NCBI GenBank assembly: GCA_030412945.1
Contig: JAUHJS010000009.1
Location: forward strand, 46,073 to 110,072
Direction: 5' to 3'
From: Shiella aurantiaca
Lineage (GTDB): Bacteria > Bacteroidota > Bacteroidia > Cytophagales > Cyclobacteriaceae
DNA length: 64,000 nucleotides
Shown here: piece after piece, positions 8,718 through 17,131 of the stretch
How positions within the stretch are numbered: position 1 is the stretch's first letter
How the letters are laid out: each line of letters opens with the position of its first letter
Notes under the pieces: model-generated
What the model saw: the letters and a program-made list of their open reading frames with translations, nothing else
What the model was told of the DNA's origin: nothing
Database searches by the model: none
Position numbers and translations under genes: made by a program

Positions 8718-9641
8718 TTATCTTCGATTATCCTCCCCGCTAAGCATAGAAAGGTAACTTTCATAGCGCGTCTCCGGAATGGTTCCGGCCTGTACTTGTG
8801 CCAATACCTCACAGCCGGGTTCGTGCACATGGGTGCAATTGTGAAAGCGGCATTCGCCCAGAAGGGCACGCATTTCGGGGAAATAATGAGCCAGTTCTTC
8901 TTCTTCAATATCCACCAAGGCAAGCTCTTTAATGCCCGGAGTGTCAATCAAAAAGGTATCATCAGGAAGGAGGAACATCTCTGCAAAAGTGGTGGTGTGC
9001 ACGCCTTTGTTGGCAAAGCTGGAAATTTCAGATGTTTTTTGTTGGATACGGCTATCCAAGGCATTGAGGAGGGTAGATTTTCCGGCACCCGAGTGGCCCG
9101 AAATCAACGAAGTTTTTCCTTTAATGAGAGCTTTAAGCGGATCGAGTCCGGTTTGTTCCGTGGCCGATATCGCCAAGCAGGTATAGCCAATGGAAGTATA
9201 CAAATAGGCAATGGCCTCTTGGTATTCGCGTTCATCTTCGCTCAGTAAATCGGTTTTATTGAAAACCAAAACAGCCGGAATACGGAAGGCCTCGCATGAA
9301 ACCAAAAAACGGTCGATAAAGCCCAAAGAGGTTCTCGGTTGTTTGAGGGTAACTAAGAGTAAGGCTTGATCTACATTGGCCGCTATCATATGGGCAGAAT
9401 GCTTATTGTGGGGTGATTTCCGTATCACATAATTCTCTCTCGGCTCAATATCAGTGATAATGGCGGTTCCTTCTTCTCCCTCTTCCACTTGAAAGACCAC
9501 CCAGTCGCCTACCGCAATGGGGTTGGTAGTTTTCAGGCCTTCGTTACGAAATTTCCCTCGCAAGCGGCACTCGATCAATTGCTTGTCTTCGGTAAGTACC
9601 TGATACCACGACCCGGTCGATTTGATTACTTTTCCCTTCAT
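8718..9641 (-). CDS. rsgA: Ribosome small subunit-dependent GTPase A
   Basis: A 307-residue RsgA, the circularly permuted GTPase that checks maturation of the 30S decoding centre. It has an N-terminal OB-fold (residues ~1-75), then the G4 motif NKTD near residue 120, followed by the Walker A GHSGAGKST near 185, and then G3 as DTPGI: the permuted G4-G1-G3 order that defines the family. The C-terminal zinc knuckle CRFHNCTHVHEPGC lies near residues 262-277. Its ATG overlaps the waaA stop as ATGA, so the two are translationally coupled. Confidence 0.95.
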   Translation of the reverse strand: MKGKVIKSTGSWYQVLTEDKQLIECRLRGKFRNEGLKTTNPIAVGDWVVFQVEEGEEGTAIITDIEPRENYVIRKSPHNKHSAHMIAANVDQALLLVTLKQPRTSLGFIDRFLVSCEAFRIPAVLVFNKTDLLSEDEREYQEAIAYLYTSIGYTCLAISATEQTGLDPLKALIKGKTSLISGHSGAGKSTLLNALDSRIQQKTSEISSFANKGVHTTTFAEMFLLPDDTFLIDTPGIKELALVDIEEEELAHYFPEMRALLGECRFHNCTHVHEPGCEVLAQVQAGTIPETRYESYLSMLSGEDNRR

Positions 9642-10888
9642 AGGCTCGGTAAGGTTTTTAGCTGCGACAGGATAGCCTCGGTAGCGCCCGTATTGCTTTT
9701 TACATATTCTTTTATCAAAAGGCGGGTTTTTTGGTCGAGTTCAGGCTGATTCCAAAGCCTCATAAAGGCTTCCGTAAAGGCCTCGGTTGAACCTATAGCA
9801 AAAGCTCCTTGAGCTGCTATCAAGGCCACCGCTTCTTGAAATTTTTGATAATTTTTATTTCCGAAAAACACGGGCAAACCAAAAGTGGCCGCTTCCAAAA
9901 TATTGTGCAATCCTTTACCAAAAGCCCCTCCAATATAGGCATAATCCCCGTATTGATAGAGCGAAGAGAGCATACCCATATTGTCAATTAGAAGAATGCG
10001 ATGCTGGGAAGCTTGAAAATCTTCAAAAGCGGAAAAGCGAATGAGTGTATTGCCCAATTCTTGCTCAAAAAACTGAATAGTGGCCGCATCAATTTCATGC
10101 GGGGCAATGATCCATTTAAGTTCAGCCGGCCCTTGTGTGATGAAGGATTTTAATACCTGCAAATCTTCTTTCCAGCAGCTTCCTATCACCATGATTTTGT
10201 TTCCTTGGCGGAAAACTTCGGCTTGAGGAATGGCTTTCGCTTGAGCCGCAATGGTGGCTACACGGTCGAAGCGGGTATCGCCTGCTATGCTTACCTTGCT
10301 GATACCAATTTGCTGAAGGAGCTTTTGAGATGCTTCATTCTGCACAAAAAGGTGTTGGAAAAAGCCGAGAATATTGCGGTAAAATCCTCCATATCCGCGA
10401 AAGAATATCTGTTCTTTTCGGAAGATGCCCGAGACCAAAAATAGGGGGATTTGACGTTGGTGCAAAGTGCGGAGATAATGATACCAAAACTCATATTTGA
10501 CAAAAAATACCACCGAGGGATTTATGCAATCAATAAATCGAGTGGCTTGTCGGGGCGAATCAAAAGGTAAATAAACAATGGCCGTGGGCAAGGCATAATT
10601 TTTTCGGATTTCATAGCCGCTAGGCGAGAAAAAGCTCAGCACGATTTTATATTGCGGGTAGCGGGCCGTAAAAGCTTCCATGAGCGGTCGGCCTTGCTCA
10701 AATTCACCCAAAGAAGCGCAATGAAACCAAGCTACGGGCTGGGTATTGCCTTGCAGCGCCCTTTCCAAAATCGTAAAGGTTTCACGCCTACCGGCCAGCA
10801 TCTTTTGGGCTTTGGAATGAAAAGGAGCCATCAGTCGCAGCAGAAGCGAATACATGGCAAGACCTACGCGATAAAAGATTAAACCCAT
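9638..10888 (-). CDS. waaA: 3-deoxy-D-manno-octulosonic acid transferase
   Basis: A 416-residue GT30 enzyme that adds Kdo to lipid A precursors at the inner membrane. The N-terminal hydrophobic segment, the WFHCASLGEFEQGRPL block holding the catalytic Glu, and the C-terminal GGAFGKGLHNILEAATFG donor-binding block are all present. Length matches the family. It is the first gene of a waaA-rsgA pair; the promoter just upstream leaves almost no leader. The presence of WaaA shows that the organism makes Kdo-containing lipid A. Confidence 0.95.
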   Translation of the reverse strand: MGLIFYRVGLAMYSLLLRLMAPFHSKAQKMLAGRRETFTILERALQGNTQPVAWFHCASLGEFEQGRPLMEAFTARYPQYKIVLSFFSPSGYEIRKNYALPTAIVYLPFDSPRQATRFIDCINPSVVFFVKYEFWYHYLRTLHQRQIPLFLVSGIFRKEQIFFRGYGGFYRNILGFFQHLFVQNEASQKLLQQIGISKVSIAGDTRFDRVATIAAQAKAIPQAEVFRQGNKIMVIGSCWKEDLQVLKSFITQGPAELKWIIAPHEIDAATIQFFEQELGNTLIRFSAFEDFQASQHRILLIDNMGMLSSLYQYGDYAYIGGAFGKGLHNILEAATFGLPVFFGNKNYQKFQEAVALIAAQGAFAIGSTEAFTEAFMRLWNQPELDQKTRLLIKEYVKSNTGATEAILSQLKTLPSL

Positions 10889-10892
10889 GGTG

Positions 10893-10922
10893 CAAAATTA
10901 GCCGAATACCCTGATTTGCCAA
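10893..10922 (-). promoter_or_regulatory. Promoter of waaA-rsgA
   Basis: On the minus strand, TTG at 10922-10920, a 19-base spacer, then TAATTTTG at 10900-10893. This matches the Bacteroidota consensus exactly in both boxes and spacing. Only four bases separate the -7 box from the waaA ATG at 10888, so the transcript would start at or next to the start codon. Confidence 0.65.
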
Positions 10923-10941
10923 CAGAAGTAATCGGGAATGC

Positions 10942-10972
10942 CCTAAAAAAGAAAACCCCTCTAAAAGAGGGG
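10942..10972 (-). terminator. Intrinsic terminator of the peroxiredoxin gene
   Basis: CCCCTCT (10956-10962), loop AAA, AGAGGGG (10966-10972) form a perfect 7-bp GC-rich stem. On the minus strand it is followed by TTTTCTTTTTT. It lies 35 bases past the peroxiredoxin stop. Confidence 0.85.
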
Positions 10973-11006
10973 CATTCTTAAACCTAAATGAACATGAAAT
11001 TACAAA

Positions 11007-11636
11007 TTAATGGCTGGCCAGATAGCTGGCTACGCCTTCGCGGGTGGCCTGCATGGCATCTTTGCCTTCGCTCCAGTTGGCAGGGCAAACTTCCCCGAAT
11101 TTCTCCACGTGATGCAGGGCATCTACCAAGCGAAGGGTTTCGTCAATATTTCTGCCCAATGGCAAATCATTCACGGTTTCTTGTCTTACAACGCCATTCT
11201 TATCAATTAAGTATGTGCCGCGGTAAGAAACTGGGTTCCCTTGAAACACCAATTCATCATTTTCATTATACGCCCAATCTCCGGCCAATACACCAAAATT
11301 TTTGGCAATGGTTTTAGAGGAATCAGCAATCAAAGGATAGGTAACTCCGGCAATACCGCCTTTGTCTTTGGCTACATTTAACCATGCCAAGTGCGTTTCT
11401 TCTGTGTCGCAAGAGCAACCCACTACGGCTACATCTCTTTTCTCAAATTCAGCGAGCTTCTCTTGGAACGCATGAATTTCGGTAGGGCACACAAAAGTGA
11501 AATCTTTAGGATAAAAGAATAAAACCACATCCTTTTTGCCGATGTATTGCTCAAGGCTGAAGTTTTCAACGATTTCCTCACCGTTAATTACGGCAGGAGA
11601 ATTAAATGAAGGAGCTTTTTTTCCTACTAATGACAT
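11007..11636 (-). CDS. 2-Cys peroxiredoxin (AhpC/Prx1 type)
   Basis: A 209-residue typical 2-Cys peroxiredoxin, which reduces hydrogen peroxide and organic hydroperoxides in the cytosol. The peroxidatic Cys50 lies in FYPKDFTFVCPTE and the resolving Cys184 in GEVCPANW. The GTYLID block and the C-terminal extension are as expected, giving full length. It stands alone, with a terminator behind it and a promoter with an overlapping palindrome in front, so it is probably regulated individually, as is common for peroxide-response genes. No AhpF or thioredoxin reductase gene lies beside it. Confidence 0.95.
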   Translation of the reverse strand: MSLVGKKAPSFNSPAVINGEEIVENFSLEQYIGKKDVVLFFYPKDFTFVCPTEIHAFQEKLAEFEKRDVAVVGCSCDTEETHLAWLNVAKDKGGIAGVTYPLIADSSKTIAKNFGVLAGDWAYNENDELVFQGNPVSYRGTYLIDKNGVVRQETVNDLPLGRNIDETLRLVDALHHVEKFGEVCPANWSEGKDAMQATREGVASYLASH

Positions 11637-11953
11637 GTTAATGGATTTTTATGAAATATGTATTTGTGTTGTTTACGGTTTCCAACTTATCTTTTACCAA
11701 TGGGATATTTTCATCTTTTTAAGATAAATTATTGATTTTCAAATTTGTATAAAAGGTTTTTCTCTCCTGCTAGAAGGCTGCAAAAGTAGGAATAAATACT
11801 TGTTGTAACAAGCATACATGTAAAATACCGAATATGCGGTATGGTGATTGGGAAAAATAAAACAGATATTGCAGGTGGTAAAGTGCAAAAACCTTTAGTC
11901 TTTATTTATATTTGAATTTGAGCCATTATCTTAGAACAAAAAACACTATTCGT
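11637..11953. other. Intergenic region with two divergent promoters
   Basis: This 317-bp gap holds the leftward peroxiredoxin promoter near 11781-11812 and, for the rightward DUF6588 gene, an exact -7 box TATATTTG at 11907-11914, 40 bases before its ATG. I found no clear -33 partner for the second box. The rest is AT-rich and shows no open frame with coding character. Confidence 0.6.
11781..11812 (-). promoter_or_regulatory. Peroxiredoxin promoter with overlapping palindrome
   Basis: On the minus strand TTG (11811-11809), 20-base spacer, TACTTTTG (11788-11781). The -33 box is embedded in a perfect 14-base palindrome, CTTGTTACAACAAG, at 11799-11812. A dimeric regulator bound there would cover the -33 element. 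The predicted leader is about 140 bases. Confidence 0.6.
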
Positions 11954-13090
11954 ATGAAAAAACGTCTATCCCAAGTATTTGTAGGCCTACTCATGGTGAT
12001 GTTTGCCATGGCATGGGCGCCCTCCGCGTATGCACAAGGAGCCGATGACATGATTAAATTCATCCTAGCCAGTAGAGGCGATGCTGAAAAAATCACAGAA
12101 AGTTATTCTGCTCCTTTTTTGAAAGGCTTTGGTTATGGCATTAATGCCGGCTGGAACAATACGGCCCGTCCTCATAAAACCCTAGGCTTTGATTTAACAG
12201 TTACGGTTAGCCCTGTATTCATTCCAGCTGCGGATGAGGTGTTTACCTTCAATAATGCCGAGTATACCAGTATTCAGCTCGCGCCAGGATCCTCTGATCA
12301 AATTTCTACCATTTTTGGCCCCCAGTATGAGAGCGGAGATGCGAATATTCCTGAATTGCAAGTTGAATTTGATGCGGGGAATTTTGAACCTGCGCTGGCA
12401 GGGGAAACAGTTACCGCTAACTTCCCTATGAATGCCGGTTTAGGTTTCAAGGAAGATATTGGGTACAACTTTGTTCCCATGCCTATGGCGCAGTTGAGTG
12501 TGGGTATTGTGAAAGGAACTGAGCTTAAATTACGCTATGTGCCTACCATTGCACTGGGTGATGCCGGAGAAATCGGTATGTTCGGTATGGGTGTGAAGCA
12601 TGACTTCAAACAATGGATACCGGGCATTAAGCATTTGCCTTTTGATATGTCTGGTTTTATTGGTTTTACCCGTTTGAAAGCTAACTATGGAGTGGATTCA
12701 GAGTCCCTGGGTCTTACTTTGGCCAATGATGGTATCGAAGTTCGTAATCCTAATAACAATCAGGCAGCTGTTTTCTCATCAAACGGAACTGTAATCCAGG
12801 GATTTATCTCTAAAAAACTCCTATTCTTTACTCCTTATGTCGGTATTGGTTTTCAGCGGGTATCTACACGCTTAGCGATGGAAGGGGATTATGATATACA
12901 TTTCCAAAATGCCACCTCACAAGGCAACGTGTTGGTAAATACGCCTCTTGATTTAAAAGTAGCAGAAGGAAGCCTTATGGCCAGTGTAGGTGCTCAGGTG
13001 AAAATCCTTTGGGTGCTTGCTATGCATGCGGAATATACGGTAGCTAAGTACAATACCTTTACTTTCGGCTTTGGTATCAATATTCGTTAA
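11954..13090 (+). CDS. DUF6588-family outer membrane protein
   Basis: A 378-residue exported protein. The start at 11954 gives a clean signal peptide (MKKRLSQVFVGLLMVMFAM, cleavage after AYA-QG). The mature part has the alternating pattern of a beta-barrel (YVPTIALGDAG, GFIGFTRLKANYG, TPYVGIGFQRVST) and ends in a C-terminal strand with an aromatic pattern (FTFGFGINIR). It resembles the DUF6588 family of Bacteroidota. Function unknown. It is monocistronic, bounded by a terminator. An upstream in-frame TTG at 11912 was rejected because it lies inside the promoter region and delays the signal peptide. Confidence 0.75.
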   Translation: MKKRLSQVFVGLLMVMFAMAWAPSAYAQGADDMIKFILASRGDAEKITESYSAPFLKGFGYGINAGWNNTARPHKTLGFDLTVTVSPVFIPAADEVFTFNNAEYTSIQLAPGSSDQISTIFGPQYESGDANIPELQVEFDAGNFEPALAGETVTANFPMNAGLGFKEDIGYNFVPMPMAQLSVGIVKGTELKLRYVPTIALGDAGEIGMFGMGVKHDFKQWIPGIKHLPFDMSGFIGFTRLKANYGVDSESLGLTLANDGIEVRNPNNNQAAVFSSNGTVIQGFISKKLLFFTPYVGIGFQRVSTRLAMEGDYDIHFQNATSQGNVLVNTPLDLKVAEGSLMASVGAQVKILWVLAMHAEYTVAKYNTFTFGFGINIR

Positions 13091-13114
13091 GCAGATCGAT
13101 GCATAAGATACAGT

Positions 13115-13142
13115 AAAAGAGGAGCCAAATGGCTCCTCTTTT
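13115..13142. terminator. Bidirectional terminator between DUF6588 and crotonase genes
   Basis: AAAAGAGGAGCC (13115-13126), loop AAAT, GGCTCCTCTTTT (13131-13142): a perfect 12-bp stem with A-runs on the left and T-runs on the right, lying between two convergent stops. It can end transcription from both sides. Confidence 0.9.
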
Positions 13143-13147
13143 CGTAG

Positions 13148-13921
13148 TTAGCGTCCTTTAAAGTCGGCTTTACGCTTTTCTATGAAGGCATTCATGCCTT
13201 CTTTTTGGTCTTCAGAAGCGAAGAGAAGATAGAAGTTCTTACGCTCAAATTGAAGGCCTTCTTCTAGCGAGGTTTCAAAGGAGCGGTTTACGGCTTCCTT
13301 GGCCAATCGGGTGGCAATTGGTGACATCTCAGCAATTTCTTTGGCCAGTTTCATGGTTTCTTCTAGGTAAAGTGCCACGGGTACCACGCGGTTTACCAAA
13401 CCATAGCGTTCAGCTTCTTCTGCGGAAATAAATTTTCCGGTTAGTACCATTTCCATGGCTTTGGCTTTGCCAATGGCTTTGGTCAAACGCTGGGTGCCAC
13501 CTGCACCGGGCATCACGCCAATCTTGATTTCGGGCTGTCCAAATTTGGCTGTTTCTGAAGCGATGATCATATCGCAGGTCATAGCCAACTCGCAGCCACC
13601 ACCCAAAGCAAAGCCCGATACGGCTGCTATCAGGGGCTTCTTGGTCTTTTTGATTTGGTCCCAGGTGCTAAATTGGTCTACTAGGTACATATCAATGGCA
13701 CTTTTTCCTGCCATTTGTTTGATGTCGGCTCCGGCTGCAAATGCTTTTTCGTTGCCAGTGAGCACAATTACCCGCACCGAATCTTCGGCATCAAGCATTT
13801 TTAAGGCATCGCGCAGCTCGCCCATTAGTTGCAAATTGAGCGCATTTAGCTCTTTGGGACGATTCAGTTCTATTAAAGCAATGTGGTTTTGATATTGGGG
13901 GGTAACTTTGATAAACTCCAT
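13148..13921 (-). CDS. Enoyl-CoA hydratase/isomerase (crotonase)
   Basis: A 257-residue crotonase-fold enzyme, most like short-chain enoyl-CoA hydratase of beta-oxidation. The oxyanion-hole segments are KAFAAGADIKQMAG near residue 60 and SGFALGGGCELAMTCD near 103. The two catalytic glutamates of the hydratase are expected in CELAM (Glu~112) and in GQPEIKIGVMPGAGG (Glu~132), both present. It is alone on its strand, with no thiolase or dehydrogenase beside it. Substrate chain length is unknown. Confidence 0.9.
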   Translation of the reverse strand: MEFIKVTPQYQNHIALIELNRPKELNALNLQLMGELRDALKMLDAEDSVRVIVLTGNEKAFAAGADIKQMAGKSAIDMYLVDQFSTWDQIKKTKKPLIAAVSGFALGGGCELAMTCDMIIASETAKFGQPEIKIGVMPGAGGTQRLTKAIGKAKAMEMVLTGKFISAEEAERYGLVNRVVPVALYLEETMKLAKEIAEMSPIATRLAKEAVNRSFETSLEEGLQFERKNFYLLFASEDQKEGMNAFIEKRKADFKGR

Positions 13922-13974
13922 AGTGGTGATTTTTAGGTCACCAAAAAAAGAAATTGGTAGGCATATATAAAAGA

Positions 13975-14002
13975 AAAACCTCCTTTAAAAAAAGGAGGTT
14001 TT
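13975..14002 (-). terminator. Terminator-like hairpin between divergent genes
   Basis: AAAACCTCCTTT (13975-13986), loop AAAA, AAAGGAGGTTTT (13991-14002): perfect 12-bp stem. On the minus strand it is followed by a T-rich run (TTTTTCTTTT). No annotated gene ends here, so it would close either a short RNA or an attenuated leader of the crotonase gene. Confidence 0.6.
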
Positions 14003-14167
14003 CTTAAGATGTTAAACAGGTGTATGAATAAAATTTGTGTTATGTACAGGTTAATACTGTTTATCGAAAAGAAGTAACCTTACATCGGAGAAAAAAATAG
14101 AATTTCTTCAAAAATATTTTCAAAGTATGGATTCTGTGCATTTTAGCCACTTTTTGACAGGATTATA

Positions 14168-14201
14168 TTTGCTGACAATACAATGAAATATGGTATTTTT
14201 G
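14168..14201 (+). promoter_or_regulatory. Promoter of the low-molecular-weight phosphatase gene
   Basis: TTTG at 14168-14171, 22-base spacer, TATTTTTG at 14194-14201; both boxes and the spacing match the Bacteroidota consensus. The ATG follows 26 bases after the -7 box. Confidence 0.65.
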
Positions 14202-14226
14202 CCCTTTAATTACTTTACCAGCTTTT

Positions 14227-14736
14227 ATGTTGCCTTCTTCGATTCTTCCTATTCGGGTTCTTTTTGTATGCTTGGGGAATATTTGTCGCTCGCCTTTGGC
14301 CGAGGGGATTTTTAAAAAAATGGTGAAACAGAAAGGCTTATCCGATAGCTTAGTGTGTGATTCGGCCGGAACTTCCGATTACCATGTAGGCGAAGGACCC
14401 GATAAGCGTACCATCAATAATGCCAAAATGAATGGTATAGCTCTGGAGCATAAAGCCCAGCAAATTGATTTACAGGATTTTATGAACTTTGACTACATCG
14501 TGGTAATGGATGCCAAAAATCACAGAGATGTGAAATTGCTTAAAGAACAAGTACCTCAGCCACGGGCCAAAGTCTTACTCATGCGCCATTTTGATCCTGA
14601 GGAAATCCGCGATACACTCGATGTACCCGATCCATATTTTGGTGGGGAGAGCGGCTTTCAAAAGGTGTATGGTATTTTATACCGCTCCGTGCTCAACTTC
14701 ATCGATTTCTTAGAAAAAGAACATCTAAAAAAGTGA
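14227..14736 (+). CDS. Low-molecular-weight protein-tyrosine phosphatase
   Basis: A 169-residue cysteine phosphatase. The P-loop VCLGNICRSPLAEG near residues 14-27 has the CX5RS signature (nucleophile Cys and phosphate-binding Arg), and the catalytic acid is in the VPDPYFGG segment near residue 137. In other bacteria such enzymes dephosphorylate tyrosine kinases of polysaccharide export or arginine-phosphorylated proteins; no partner kinase lies nearby. Its stop is separated from the convergent aspartokinase stop by one base. Confidence 0.92.
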   Translation: MLPSSILPIRVLFVCLGNICRSPLAEGIFKKMVKQKGLSDSLVCDSAGTSDYHVGEGPDKRTINNAKMNGIALEHKAQQIDLQDFMNFDYIVVMDAKNHRDVKLLKEQVPQPRAKVLLMRHFDPEEIRDTLDVPDPYFGGESGFQKVYGILYRSVLNFIDFLEKEHLKK

Positions 14737-14737
14737 A

Positions 14738-15988
14738 TCAAGCCATTACCGCCTGAAAATTACTGCGGCTACGCTGCTCCAAGTAGATTTTTTTGCCTTC
14801 CGATATCCTTTTAATTACTTCTGGACTGTAGTTTTTGACTGTTGCCAAGGTAAGATCTTCGTTGTATAAGATTTTGAAATGGTCCTGTAGGCGATTGATC
14901 AAGGCTTTAATCTTATAGTCTTGATTATCCACACAGATGGAGAAGGAAATAGCCGTATTCTGCATCACATTGATTTTAATATTCAAGGCATCCAGCGAAT
15001 GAAAAATTAGGCTGAGGTTTTCCTCATTGATAAAGGTAAAATCCGTCACTTTAAAGGTTATCAAGCACTGATTAGGCTTAATGATGATGCAAGGGGGCAA
15101 TTGCCCCATGATACAATCATGAATCAAGGTGCCACGCTCCTCAGGGGCTTCAAAAGACTTTACCCACAGAGGAATGTTCTTGTTGGCAAGCGGTTTTATG
15201 GTTTTTGGGTGTATTACGGAAGCACCATAATAGGTCATCTCGGCCGCCTCTTGATAGGATAACTCCTCAAATTTTACTGCATCAGCAAAAAGCTTAGGGT
15301 CACAGTTTAATATTCCAGGAACATCCTTCCAAATACTTACCGATTCTGCCTGAAGGCAAGAGGCCACAATAGCAGCGGTGAAATCGGAGCCTTCACGCCC
15401 TAGGGTAGTGGTGTATCCGTCCTCACTTTTTCCTATAAAGCCTTGGGTGATGATGCGTTTATTCTTAATGTTTGGTTTGATAAGCTGGTTGCACCGTTCA
15501 TGGGTTTTCTCCCAATCAATTTTCCCCTCGCGGGCAGTATTATCGGTTGCAATCACCTCGCGGGCATCCAGCCATTGGGTAGGGCAGCCGATGTGATTGA
15601 GATAGTGGGCCACAATATGAGAAGAAACCAGCTCTCCAAAGGAAATCAAGGCATCGTAATAGCGGTTGGCATTGCTATCCACCTTTTGAAGGTAGTTATT
15701 CAACTGTTCAAACCATTGCGCCAGCTCAGTAGCAGCAGGGTGCTGTGTGTCAGGAATTAATTCGTGTAAAATGCCGAAGTGATAGGTGCGCAGATCTTCC
15801 AGTTTTTCGGCTATGTTTTTCTCGGCTAGCCGATCTTGCCAAATCGATTCCAGCGCATTGGTGGTTTTGCCCATAGCGGAAAGCACAATCAGCAATTCTT
15901 CGTTCTTGTAACGCTCCACAATCGAAGCCATATTTCTTACCGCTTGGGCATTTCGTACCGATGCGCCACCAAATTTGAAAACTTTCAT
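14738..15988 (-). CDS. Aspartate kinase (monofunctional)
   Basis: A 416-residue aspartokinase, catalysing the first step of lysine, threonine and methionine synthesis. The N-terminus MKVFKFGGASVRNAQ is the kinase signature; FTAAIVASCL and the GREGSDF block bind ATP and aspartate. The C-terminal ~130 residues carry the paired ACT domains expected for allosteric control. No homoserine dehydrogenase domain is fused. An earlier in-frame Met at 16099 would add 37 basic residues and run over the promoter, so I take 15988. It is divergent from fbp, and the predicted leaders of the two overlap. Confidence 0.92.
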   Translation of the reverse strand: MKVFKFGGASVRNAQAVRNMASIVERYKNEELLIVLSAMGKTTNALESIWQDRLAEKNIAEKLEDLRTYHFGILHELIPDTQHPAATELAQWFEQLNNYLQKVDSNANRYYDALISFGELVSSHIVAHYLNHIGCPTQWLDAREVIATDNTAREGKIDWEKTHERCNQLIKPNIKNKRIITQGFIGKSEDGYTTTLGREGSDFTAAIVASCLQAESVSIWKDVPGILNCDPKLFADAVKFEELSYQEAAEMTYYGASVIHPKTIKPLANKNIPLWVKSFEAPEERGTLIHDCIMGQLPPCIIIKPNQCLITFKVTDFTFINEENLSLIFHSLDALNIKINVMQNTAISFSICVDNQDYKIKALINRLQDHFKILYNEDLTLATVKNYSPEVIKRISEGKKIYLEQRSRSNFQAVMA

Positions 15989-16008
15989 AGAGGAATTAAG
16001 TATCTTTG
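15974..16008 (+). promoter_or_regulatory. Promoter of fbp
   Basis: TTTG (15974-15977), 23-base spacer, TATCTTTG (16001-16008). The -33 box lies inside the start of the aspartokinase coding region. The predicted leader to the fbp ATG is about 108 bases. Confidence 0.55.
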
Positions 16009-16062
16009 CAAACGTTTTCGGATGCTTTTTTATTAACTTGCGCTCCAAAATTGCGACAAGCG

Positions 16063-16095
16063 CAAATGTACTATAAAGCGCGGCAATTCGAACAA
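16063..16095 (-). promoter_or_regulatory. Promoter of the aspartokinase gene
   Basis: On the minus strand TTG (16095-16093), 22-base spacer, TACATTTG (16070-16063). The predicted leader is about 70 bases and runs antisense to the beginning of the fbp leader. Confidence 0.55.
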
Positions 16096-16123
16096 GCATT
16101 TTATTACCTATTTAATTTATTGA

Positions 16124-17128
16124 ATGGATACTTCCCATATCGCTTTGCCGGTAGGCACAGCCCTCGACCGTTTTATTAAAAGAAAGCAAGATGATTTCCC
16201 TTTTGCCAGTGGGGAGCTCTCACAACTGTTGCGTGACATCGCCTTGGCCGGGAAAATAGTGGATCGTGAAATCCGCAGGGCCGGACTTTCTAATTTGGCT
16301 GGAGCCTTTGGAACGCAAAATGTGCAAGGAGAACAACAGCAAAAGTTAGATGTAGTGGCCAATGTACGCTTTACCCGAGCCTTCAAGAACGGGGGCGAAG
16401 TATGTGCCATTATTTCGGAAGAAGAAGAGAAAATCGTGGATTTGGCCAATCCCAATGGGCGCTATATCATCGCTATCGACCCCTTGGATGGTTCTTCCAA
16501 TATTGATGTAAATGTATCCATCGGTACTATTTTTTCGATTTATCGCAGAATAAGCCCTGTGGGTGGCCCTGTGCAAGAAGAAGATGTTTTGCAGCGCGGA
16601 ACCGCTCAGGTGGCCGCAGGCTATATTTTGTTCAGCTCTTCTACCATGCTGGTATACACTACCGGAAATGGGGTAAACGGCTTTACCTATGAACCTTCAT
16701 TGGGTGAGTTTTTCCTATCGCACCAAAATATGCGTATTCCTGAAGATGGTGGCATTTATTCTATCAACGAGGGGTCTTACCACAGTTTTTCAGAGCCTGT
16801 GAAGCAATATATCGAAGAGTGTAAAGAAAGAAACTTAAGTGCTCGGTATATCGGGTCACTGGTGGCTGATTTTCACCGCAACCTACTGAAAGGCGGAATT
16901 TACATCTATCCGGCTACTAAAAAAGATAAAAATGGAAAACTTCGCCTGATGTATGAGTGCAATGCCCTGGCTTTTATTGTGGAGCAAGCAGGAGGGAAGG
17001 CGACTAACGGTACAGAGCGGATTATGGAACTAACGCCCGAAGTGATTCACGAACGGGTACCTTTCTTTGTAGGCTCTACCAAAATGGTGAACCGCGTAAA
17101 AGAATTGATGCAATTACAAAATGCCTAA
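16124..17128 (+). CDS. fbp: Class I fructose-1,6-bisphosphatase
   Basis: A 334-residue class I FBPase, the gluconeogenic enzyme that converts fructose 1,6-bisphosphate to fructose 6-phosphate. The metal-binding blocks are intact: IISEEEE near residue 92 and [17 protein letters not shown] near 120. The sugar-phosphate site [19 protein letters not shown] and the C-terminal [16 protein letters not shown] are also present. Length is full. A promoter with a 108-base leader precedes it and a strong terminator starts four bases after its stop. Confidence 0.96.
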   Translation: MDTSHIALPVGTALDRFIKRKQDDFPFASGELSQLLRDIALAGKIVDREIRRAGLSNLAGAFGTQNVQGEQQQKLDVVANVRFTRAFKNGGEVCAIISEEEEKIVDLANPNGRYIIAIDPLDGSSNIDVNVSIGTIFSIYRRISPVGGPVQEEDVLQRGTAQVAAGYILFSSSTMLVYTTGNGVNGFTYEPSLGEFFLSHQNMRIPEDGGIYSINEGSYHSFSEPVKQYIEECKERNLSARYIGSLVADFHRNLLKGGIYIYPATKKDKNGKLRLMYECNALAFIVEQAGGKATNGTERIMELTPEVIHERVPFFVGSTKMVNRVKELMQLQNA

Positions 17129-17131
17129 AAC

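Larger units (their letters stand above)
13922..14226. other. Intergenic region between divergent genes, holding a strong hairpin
   Basis: This 305-bp region separates the leftward crotonase gene from the rightward phosphatase gene. It contains a terminator-like hairpin (13975-14002), a leftward -7-like box at 14109-14116 (TATTTTTG on the minus strand) and the phosphatase promoter (14168-14201). I saw no convincing open frame. Confidence 0.6.

Noticed and set aside
8796..9248. 150-residue plus-strand frame
   Set aside because: It is antisense to rsgA, which has all motifs of its family.
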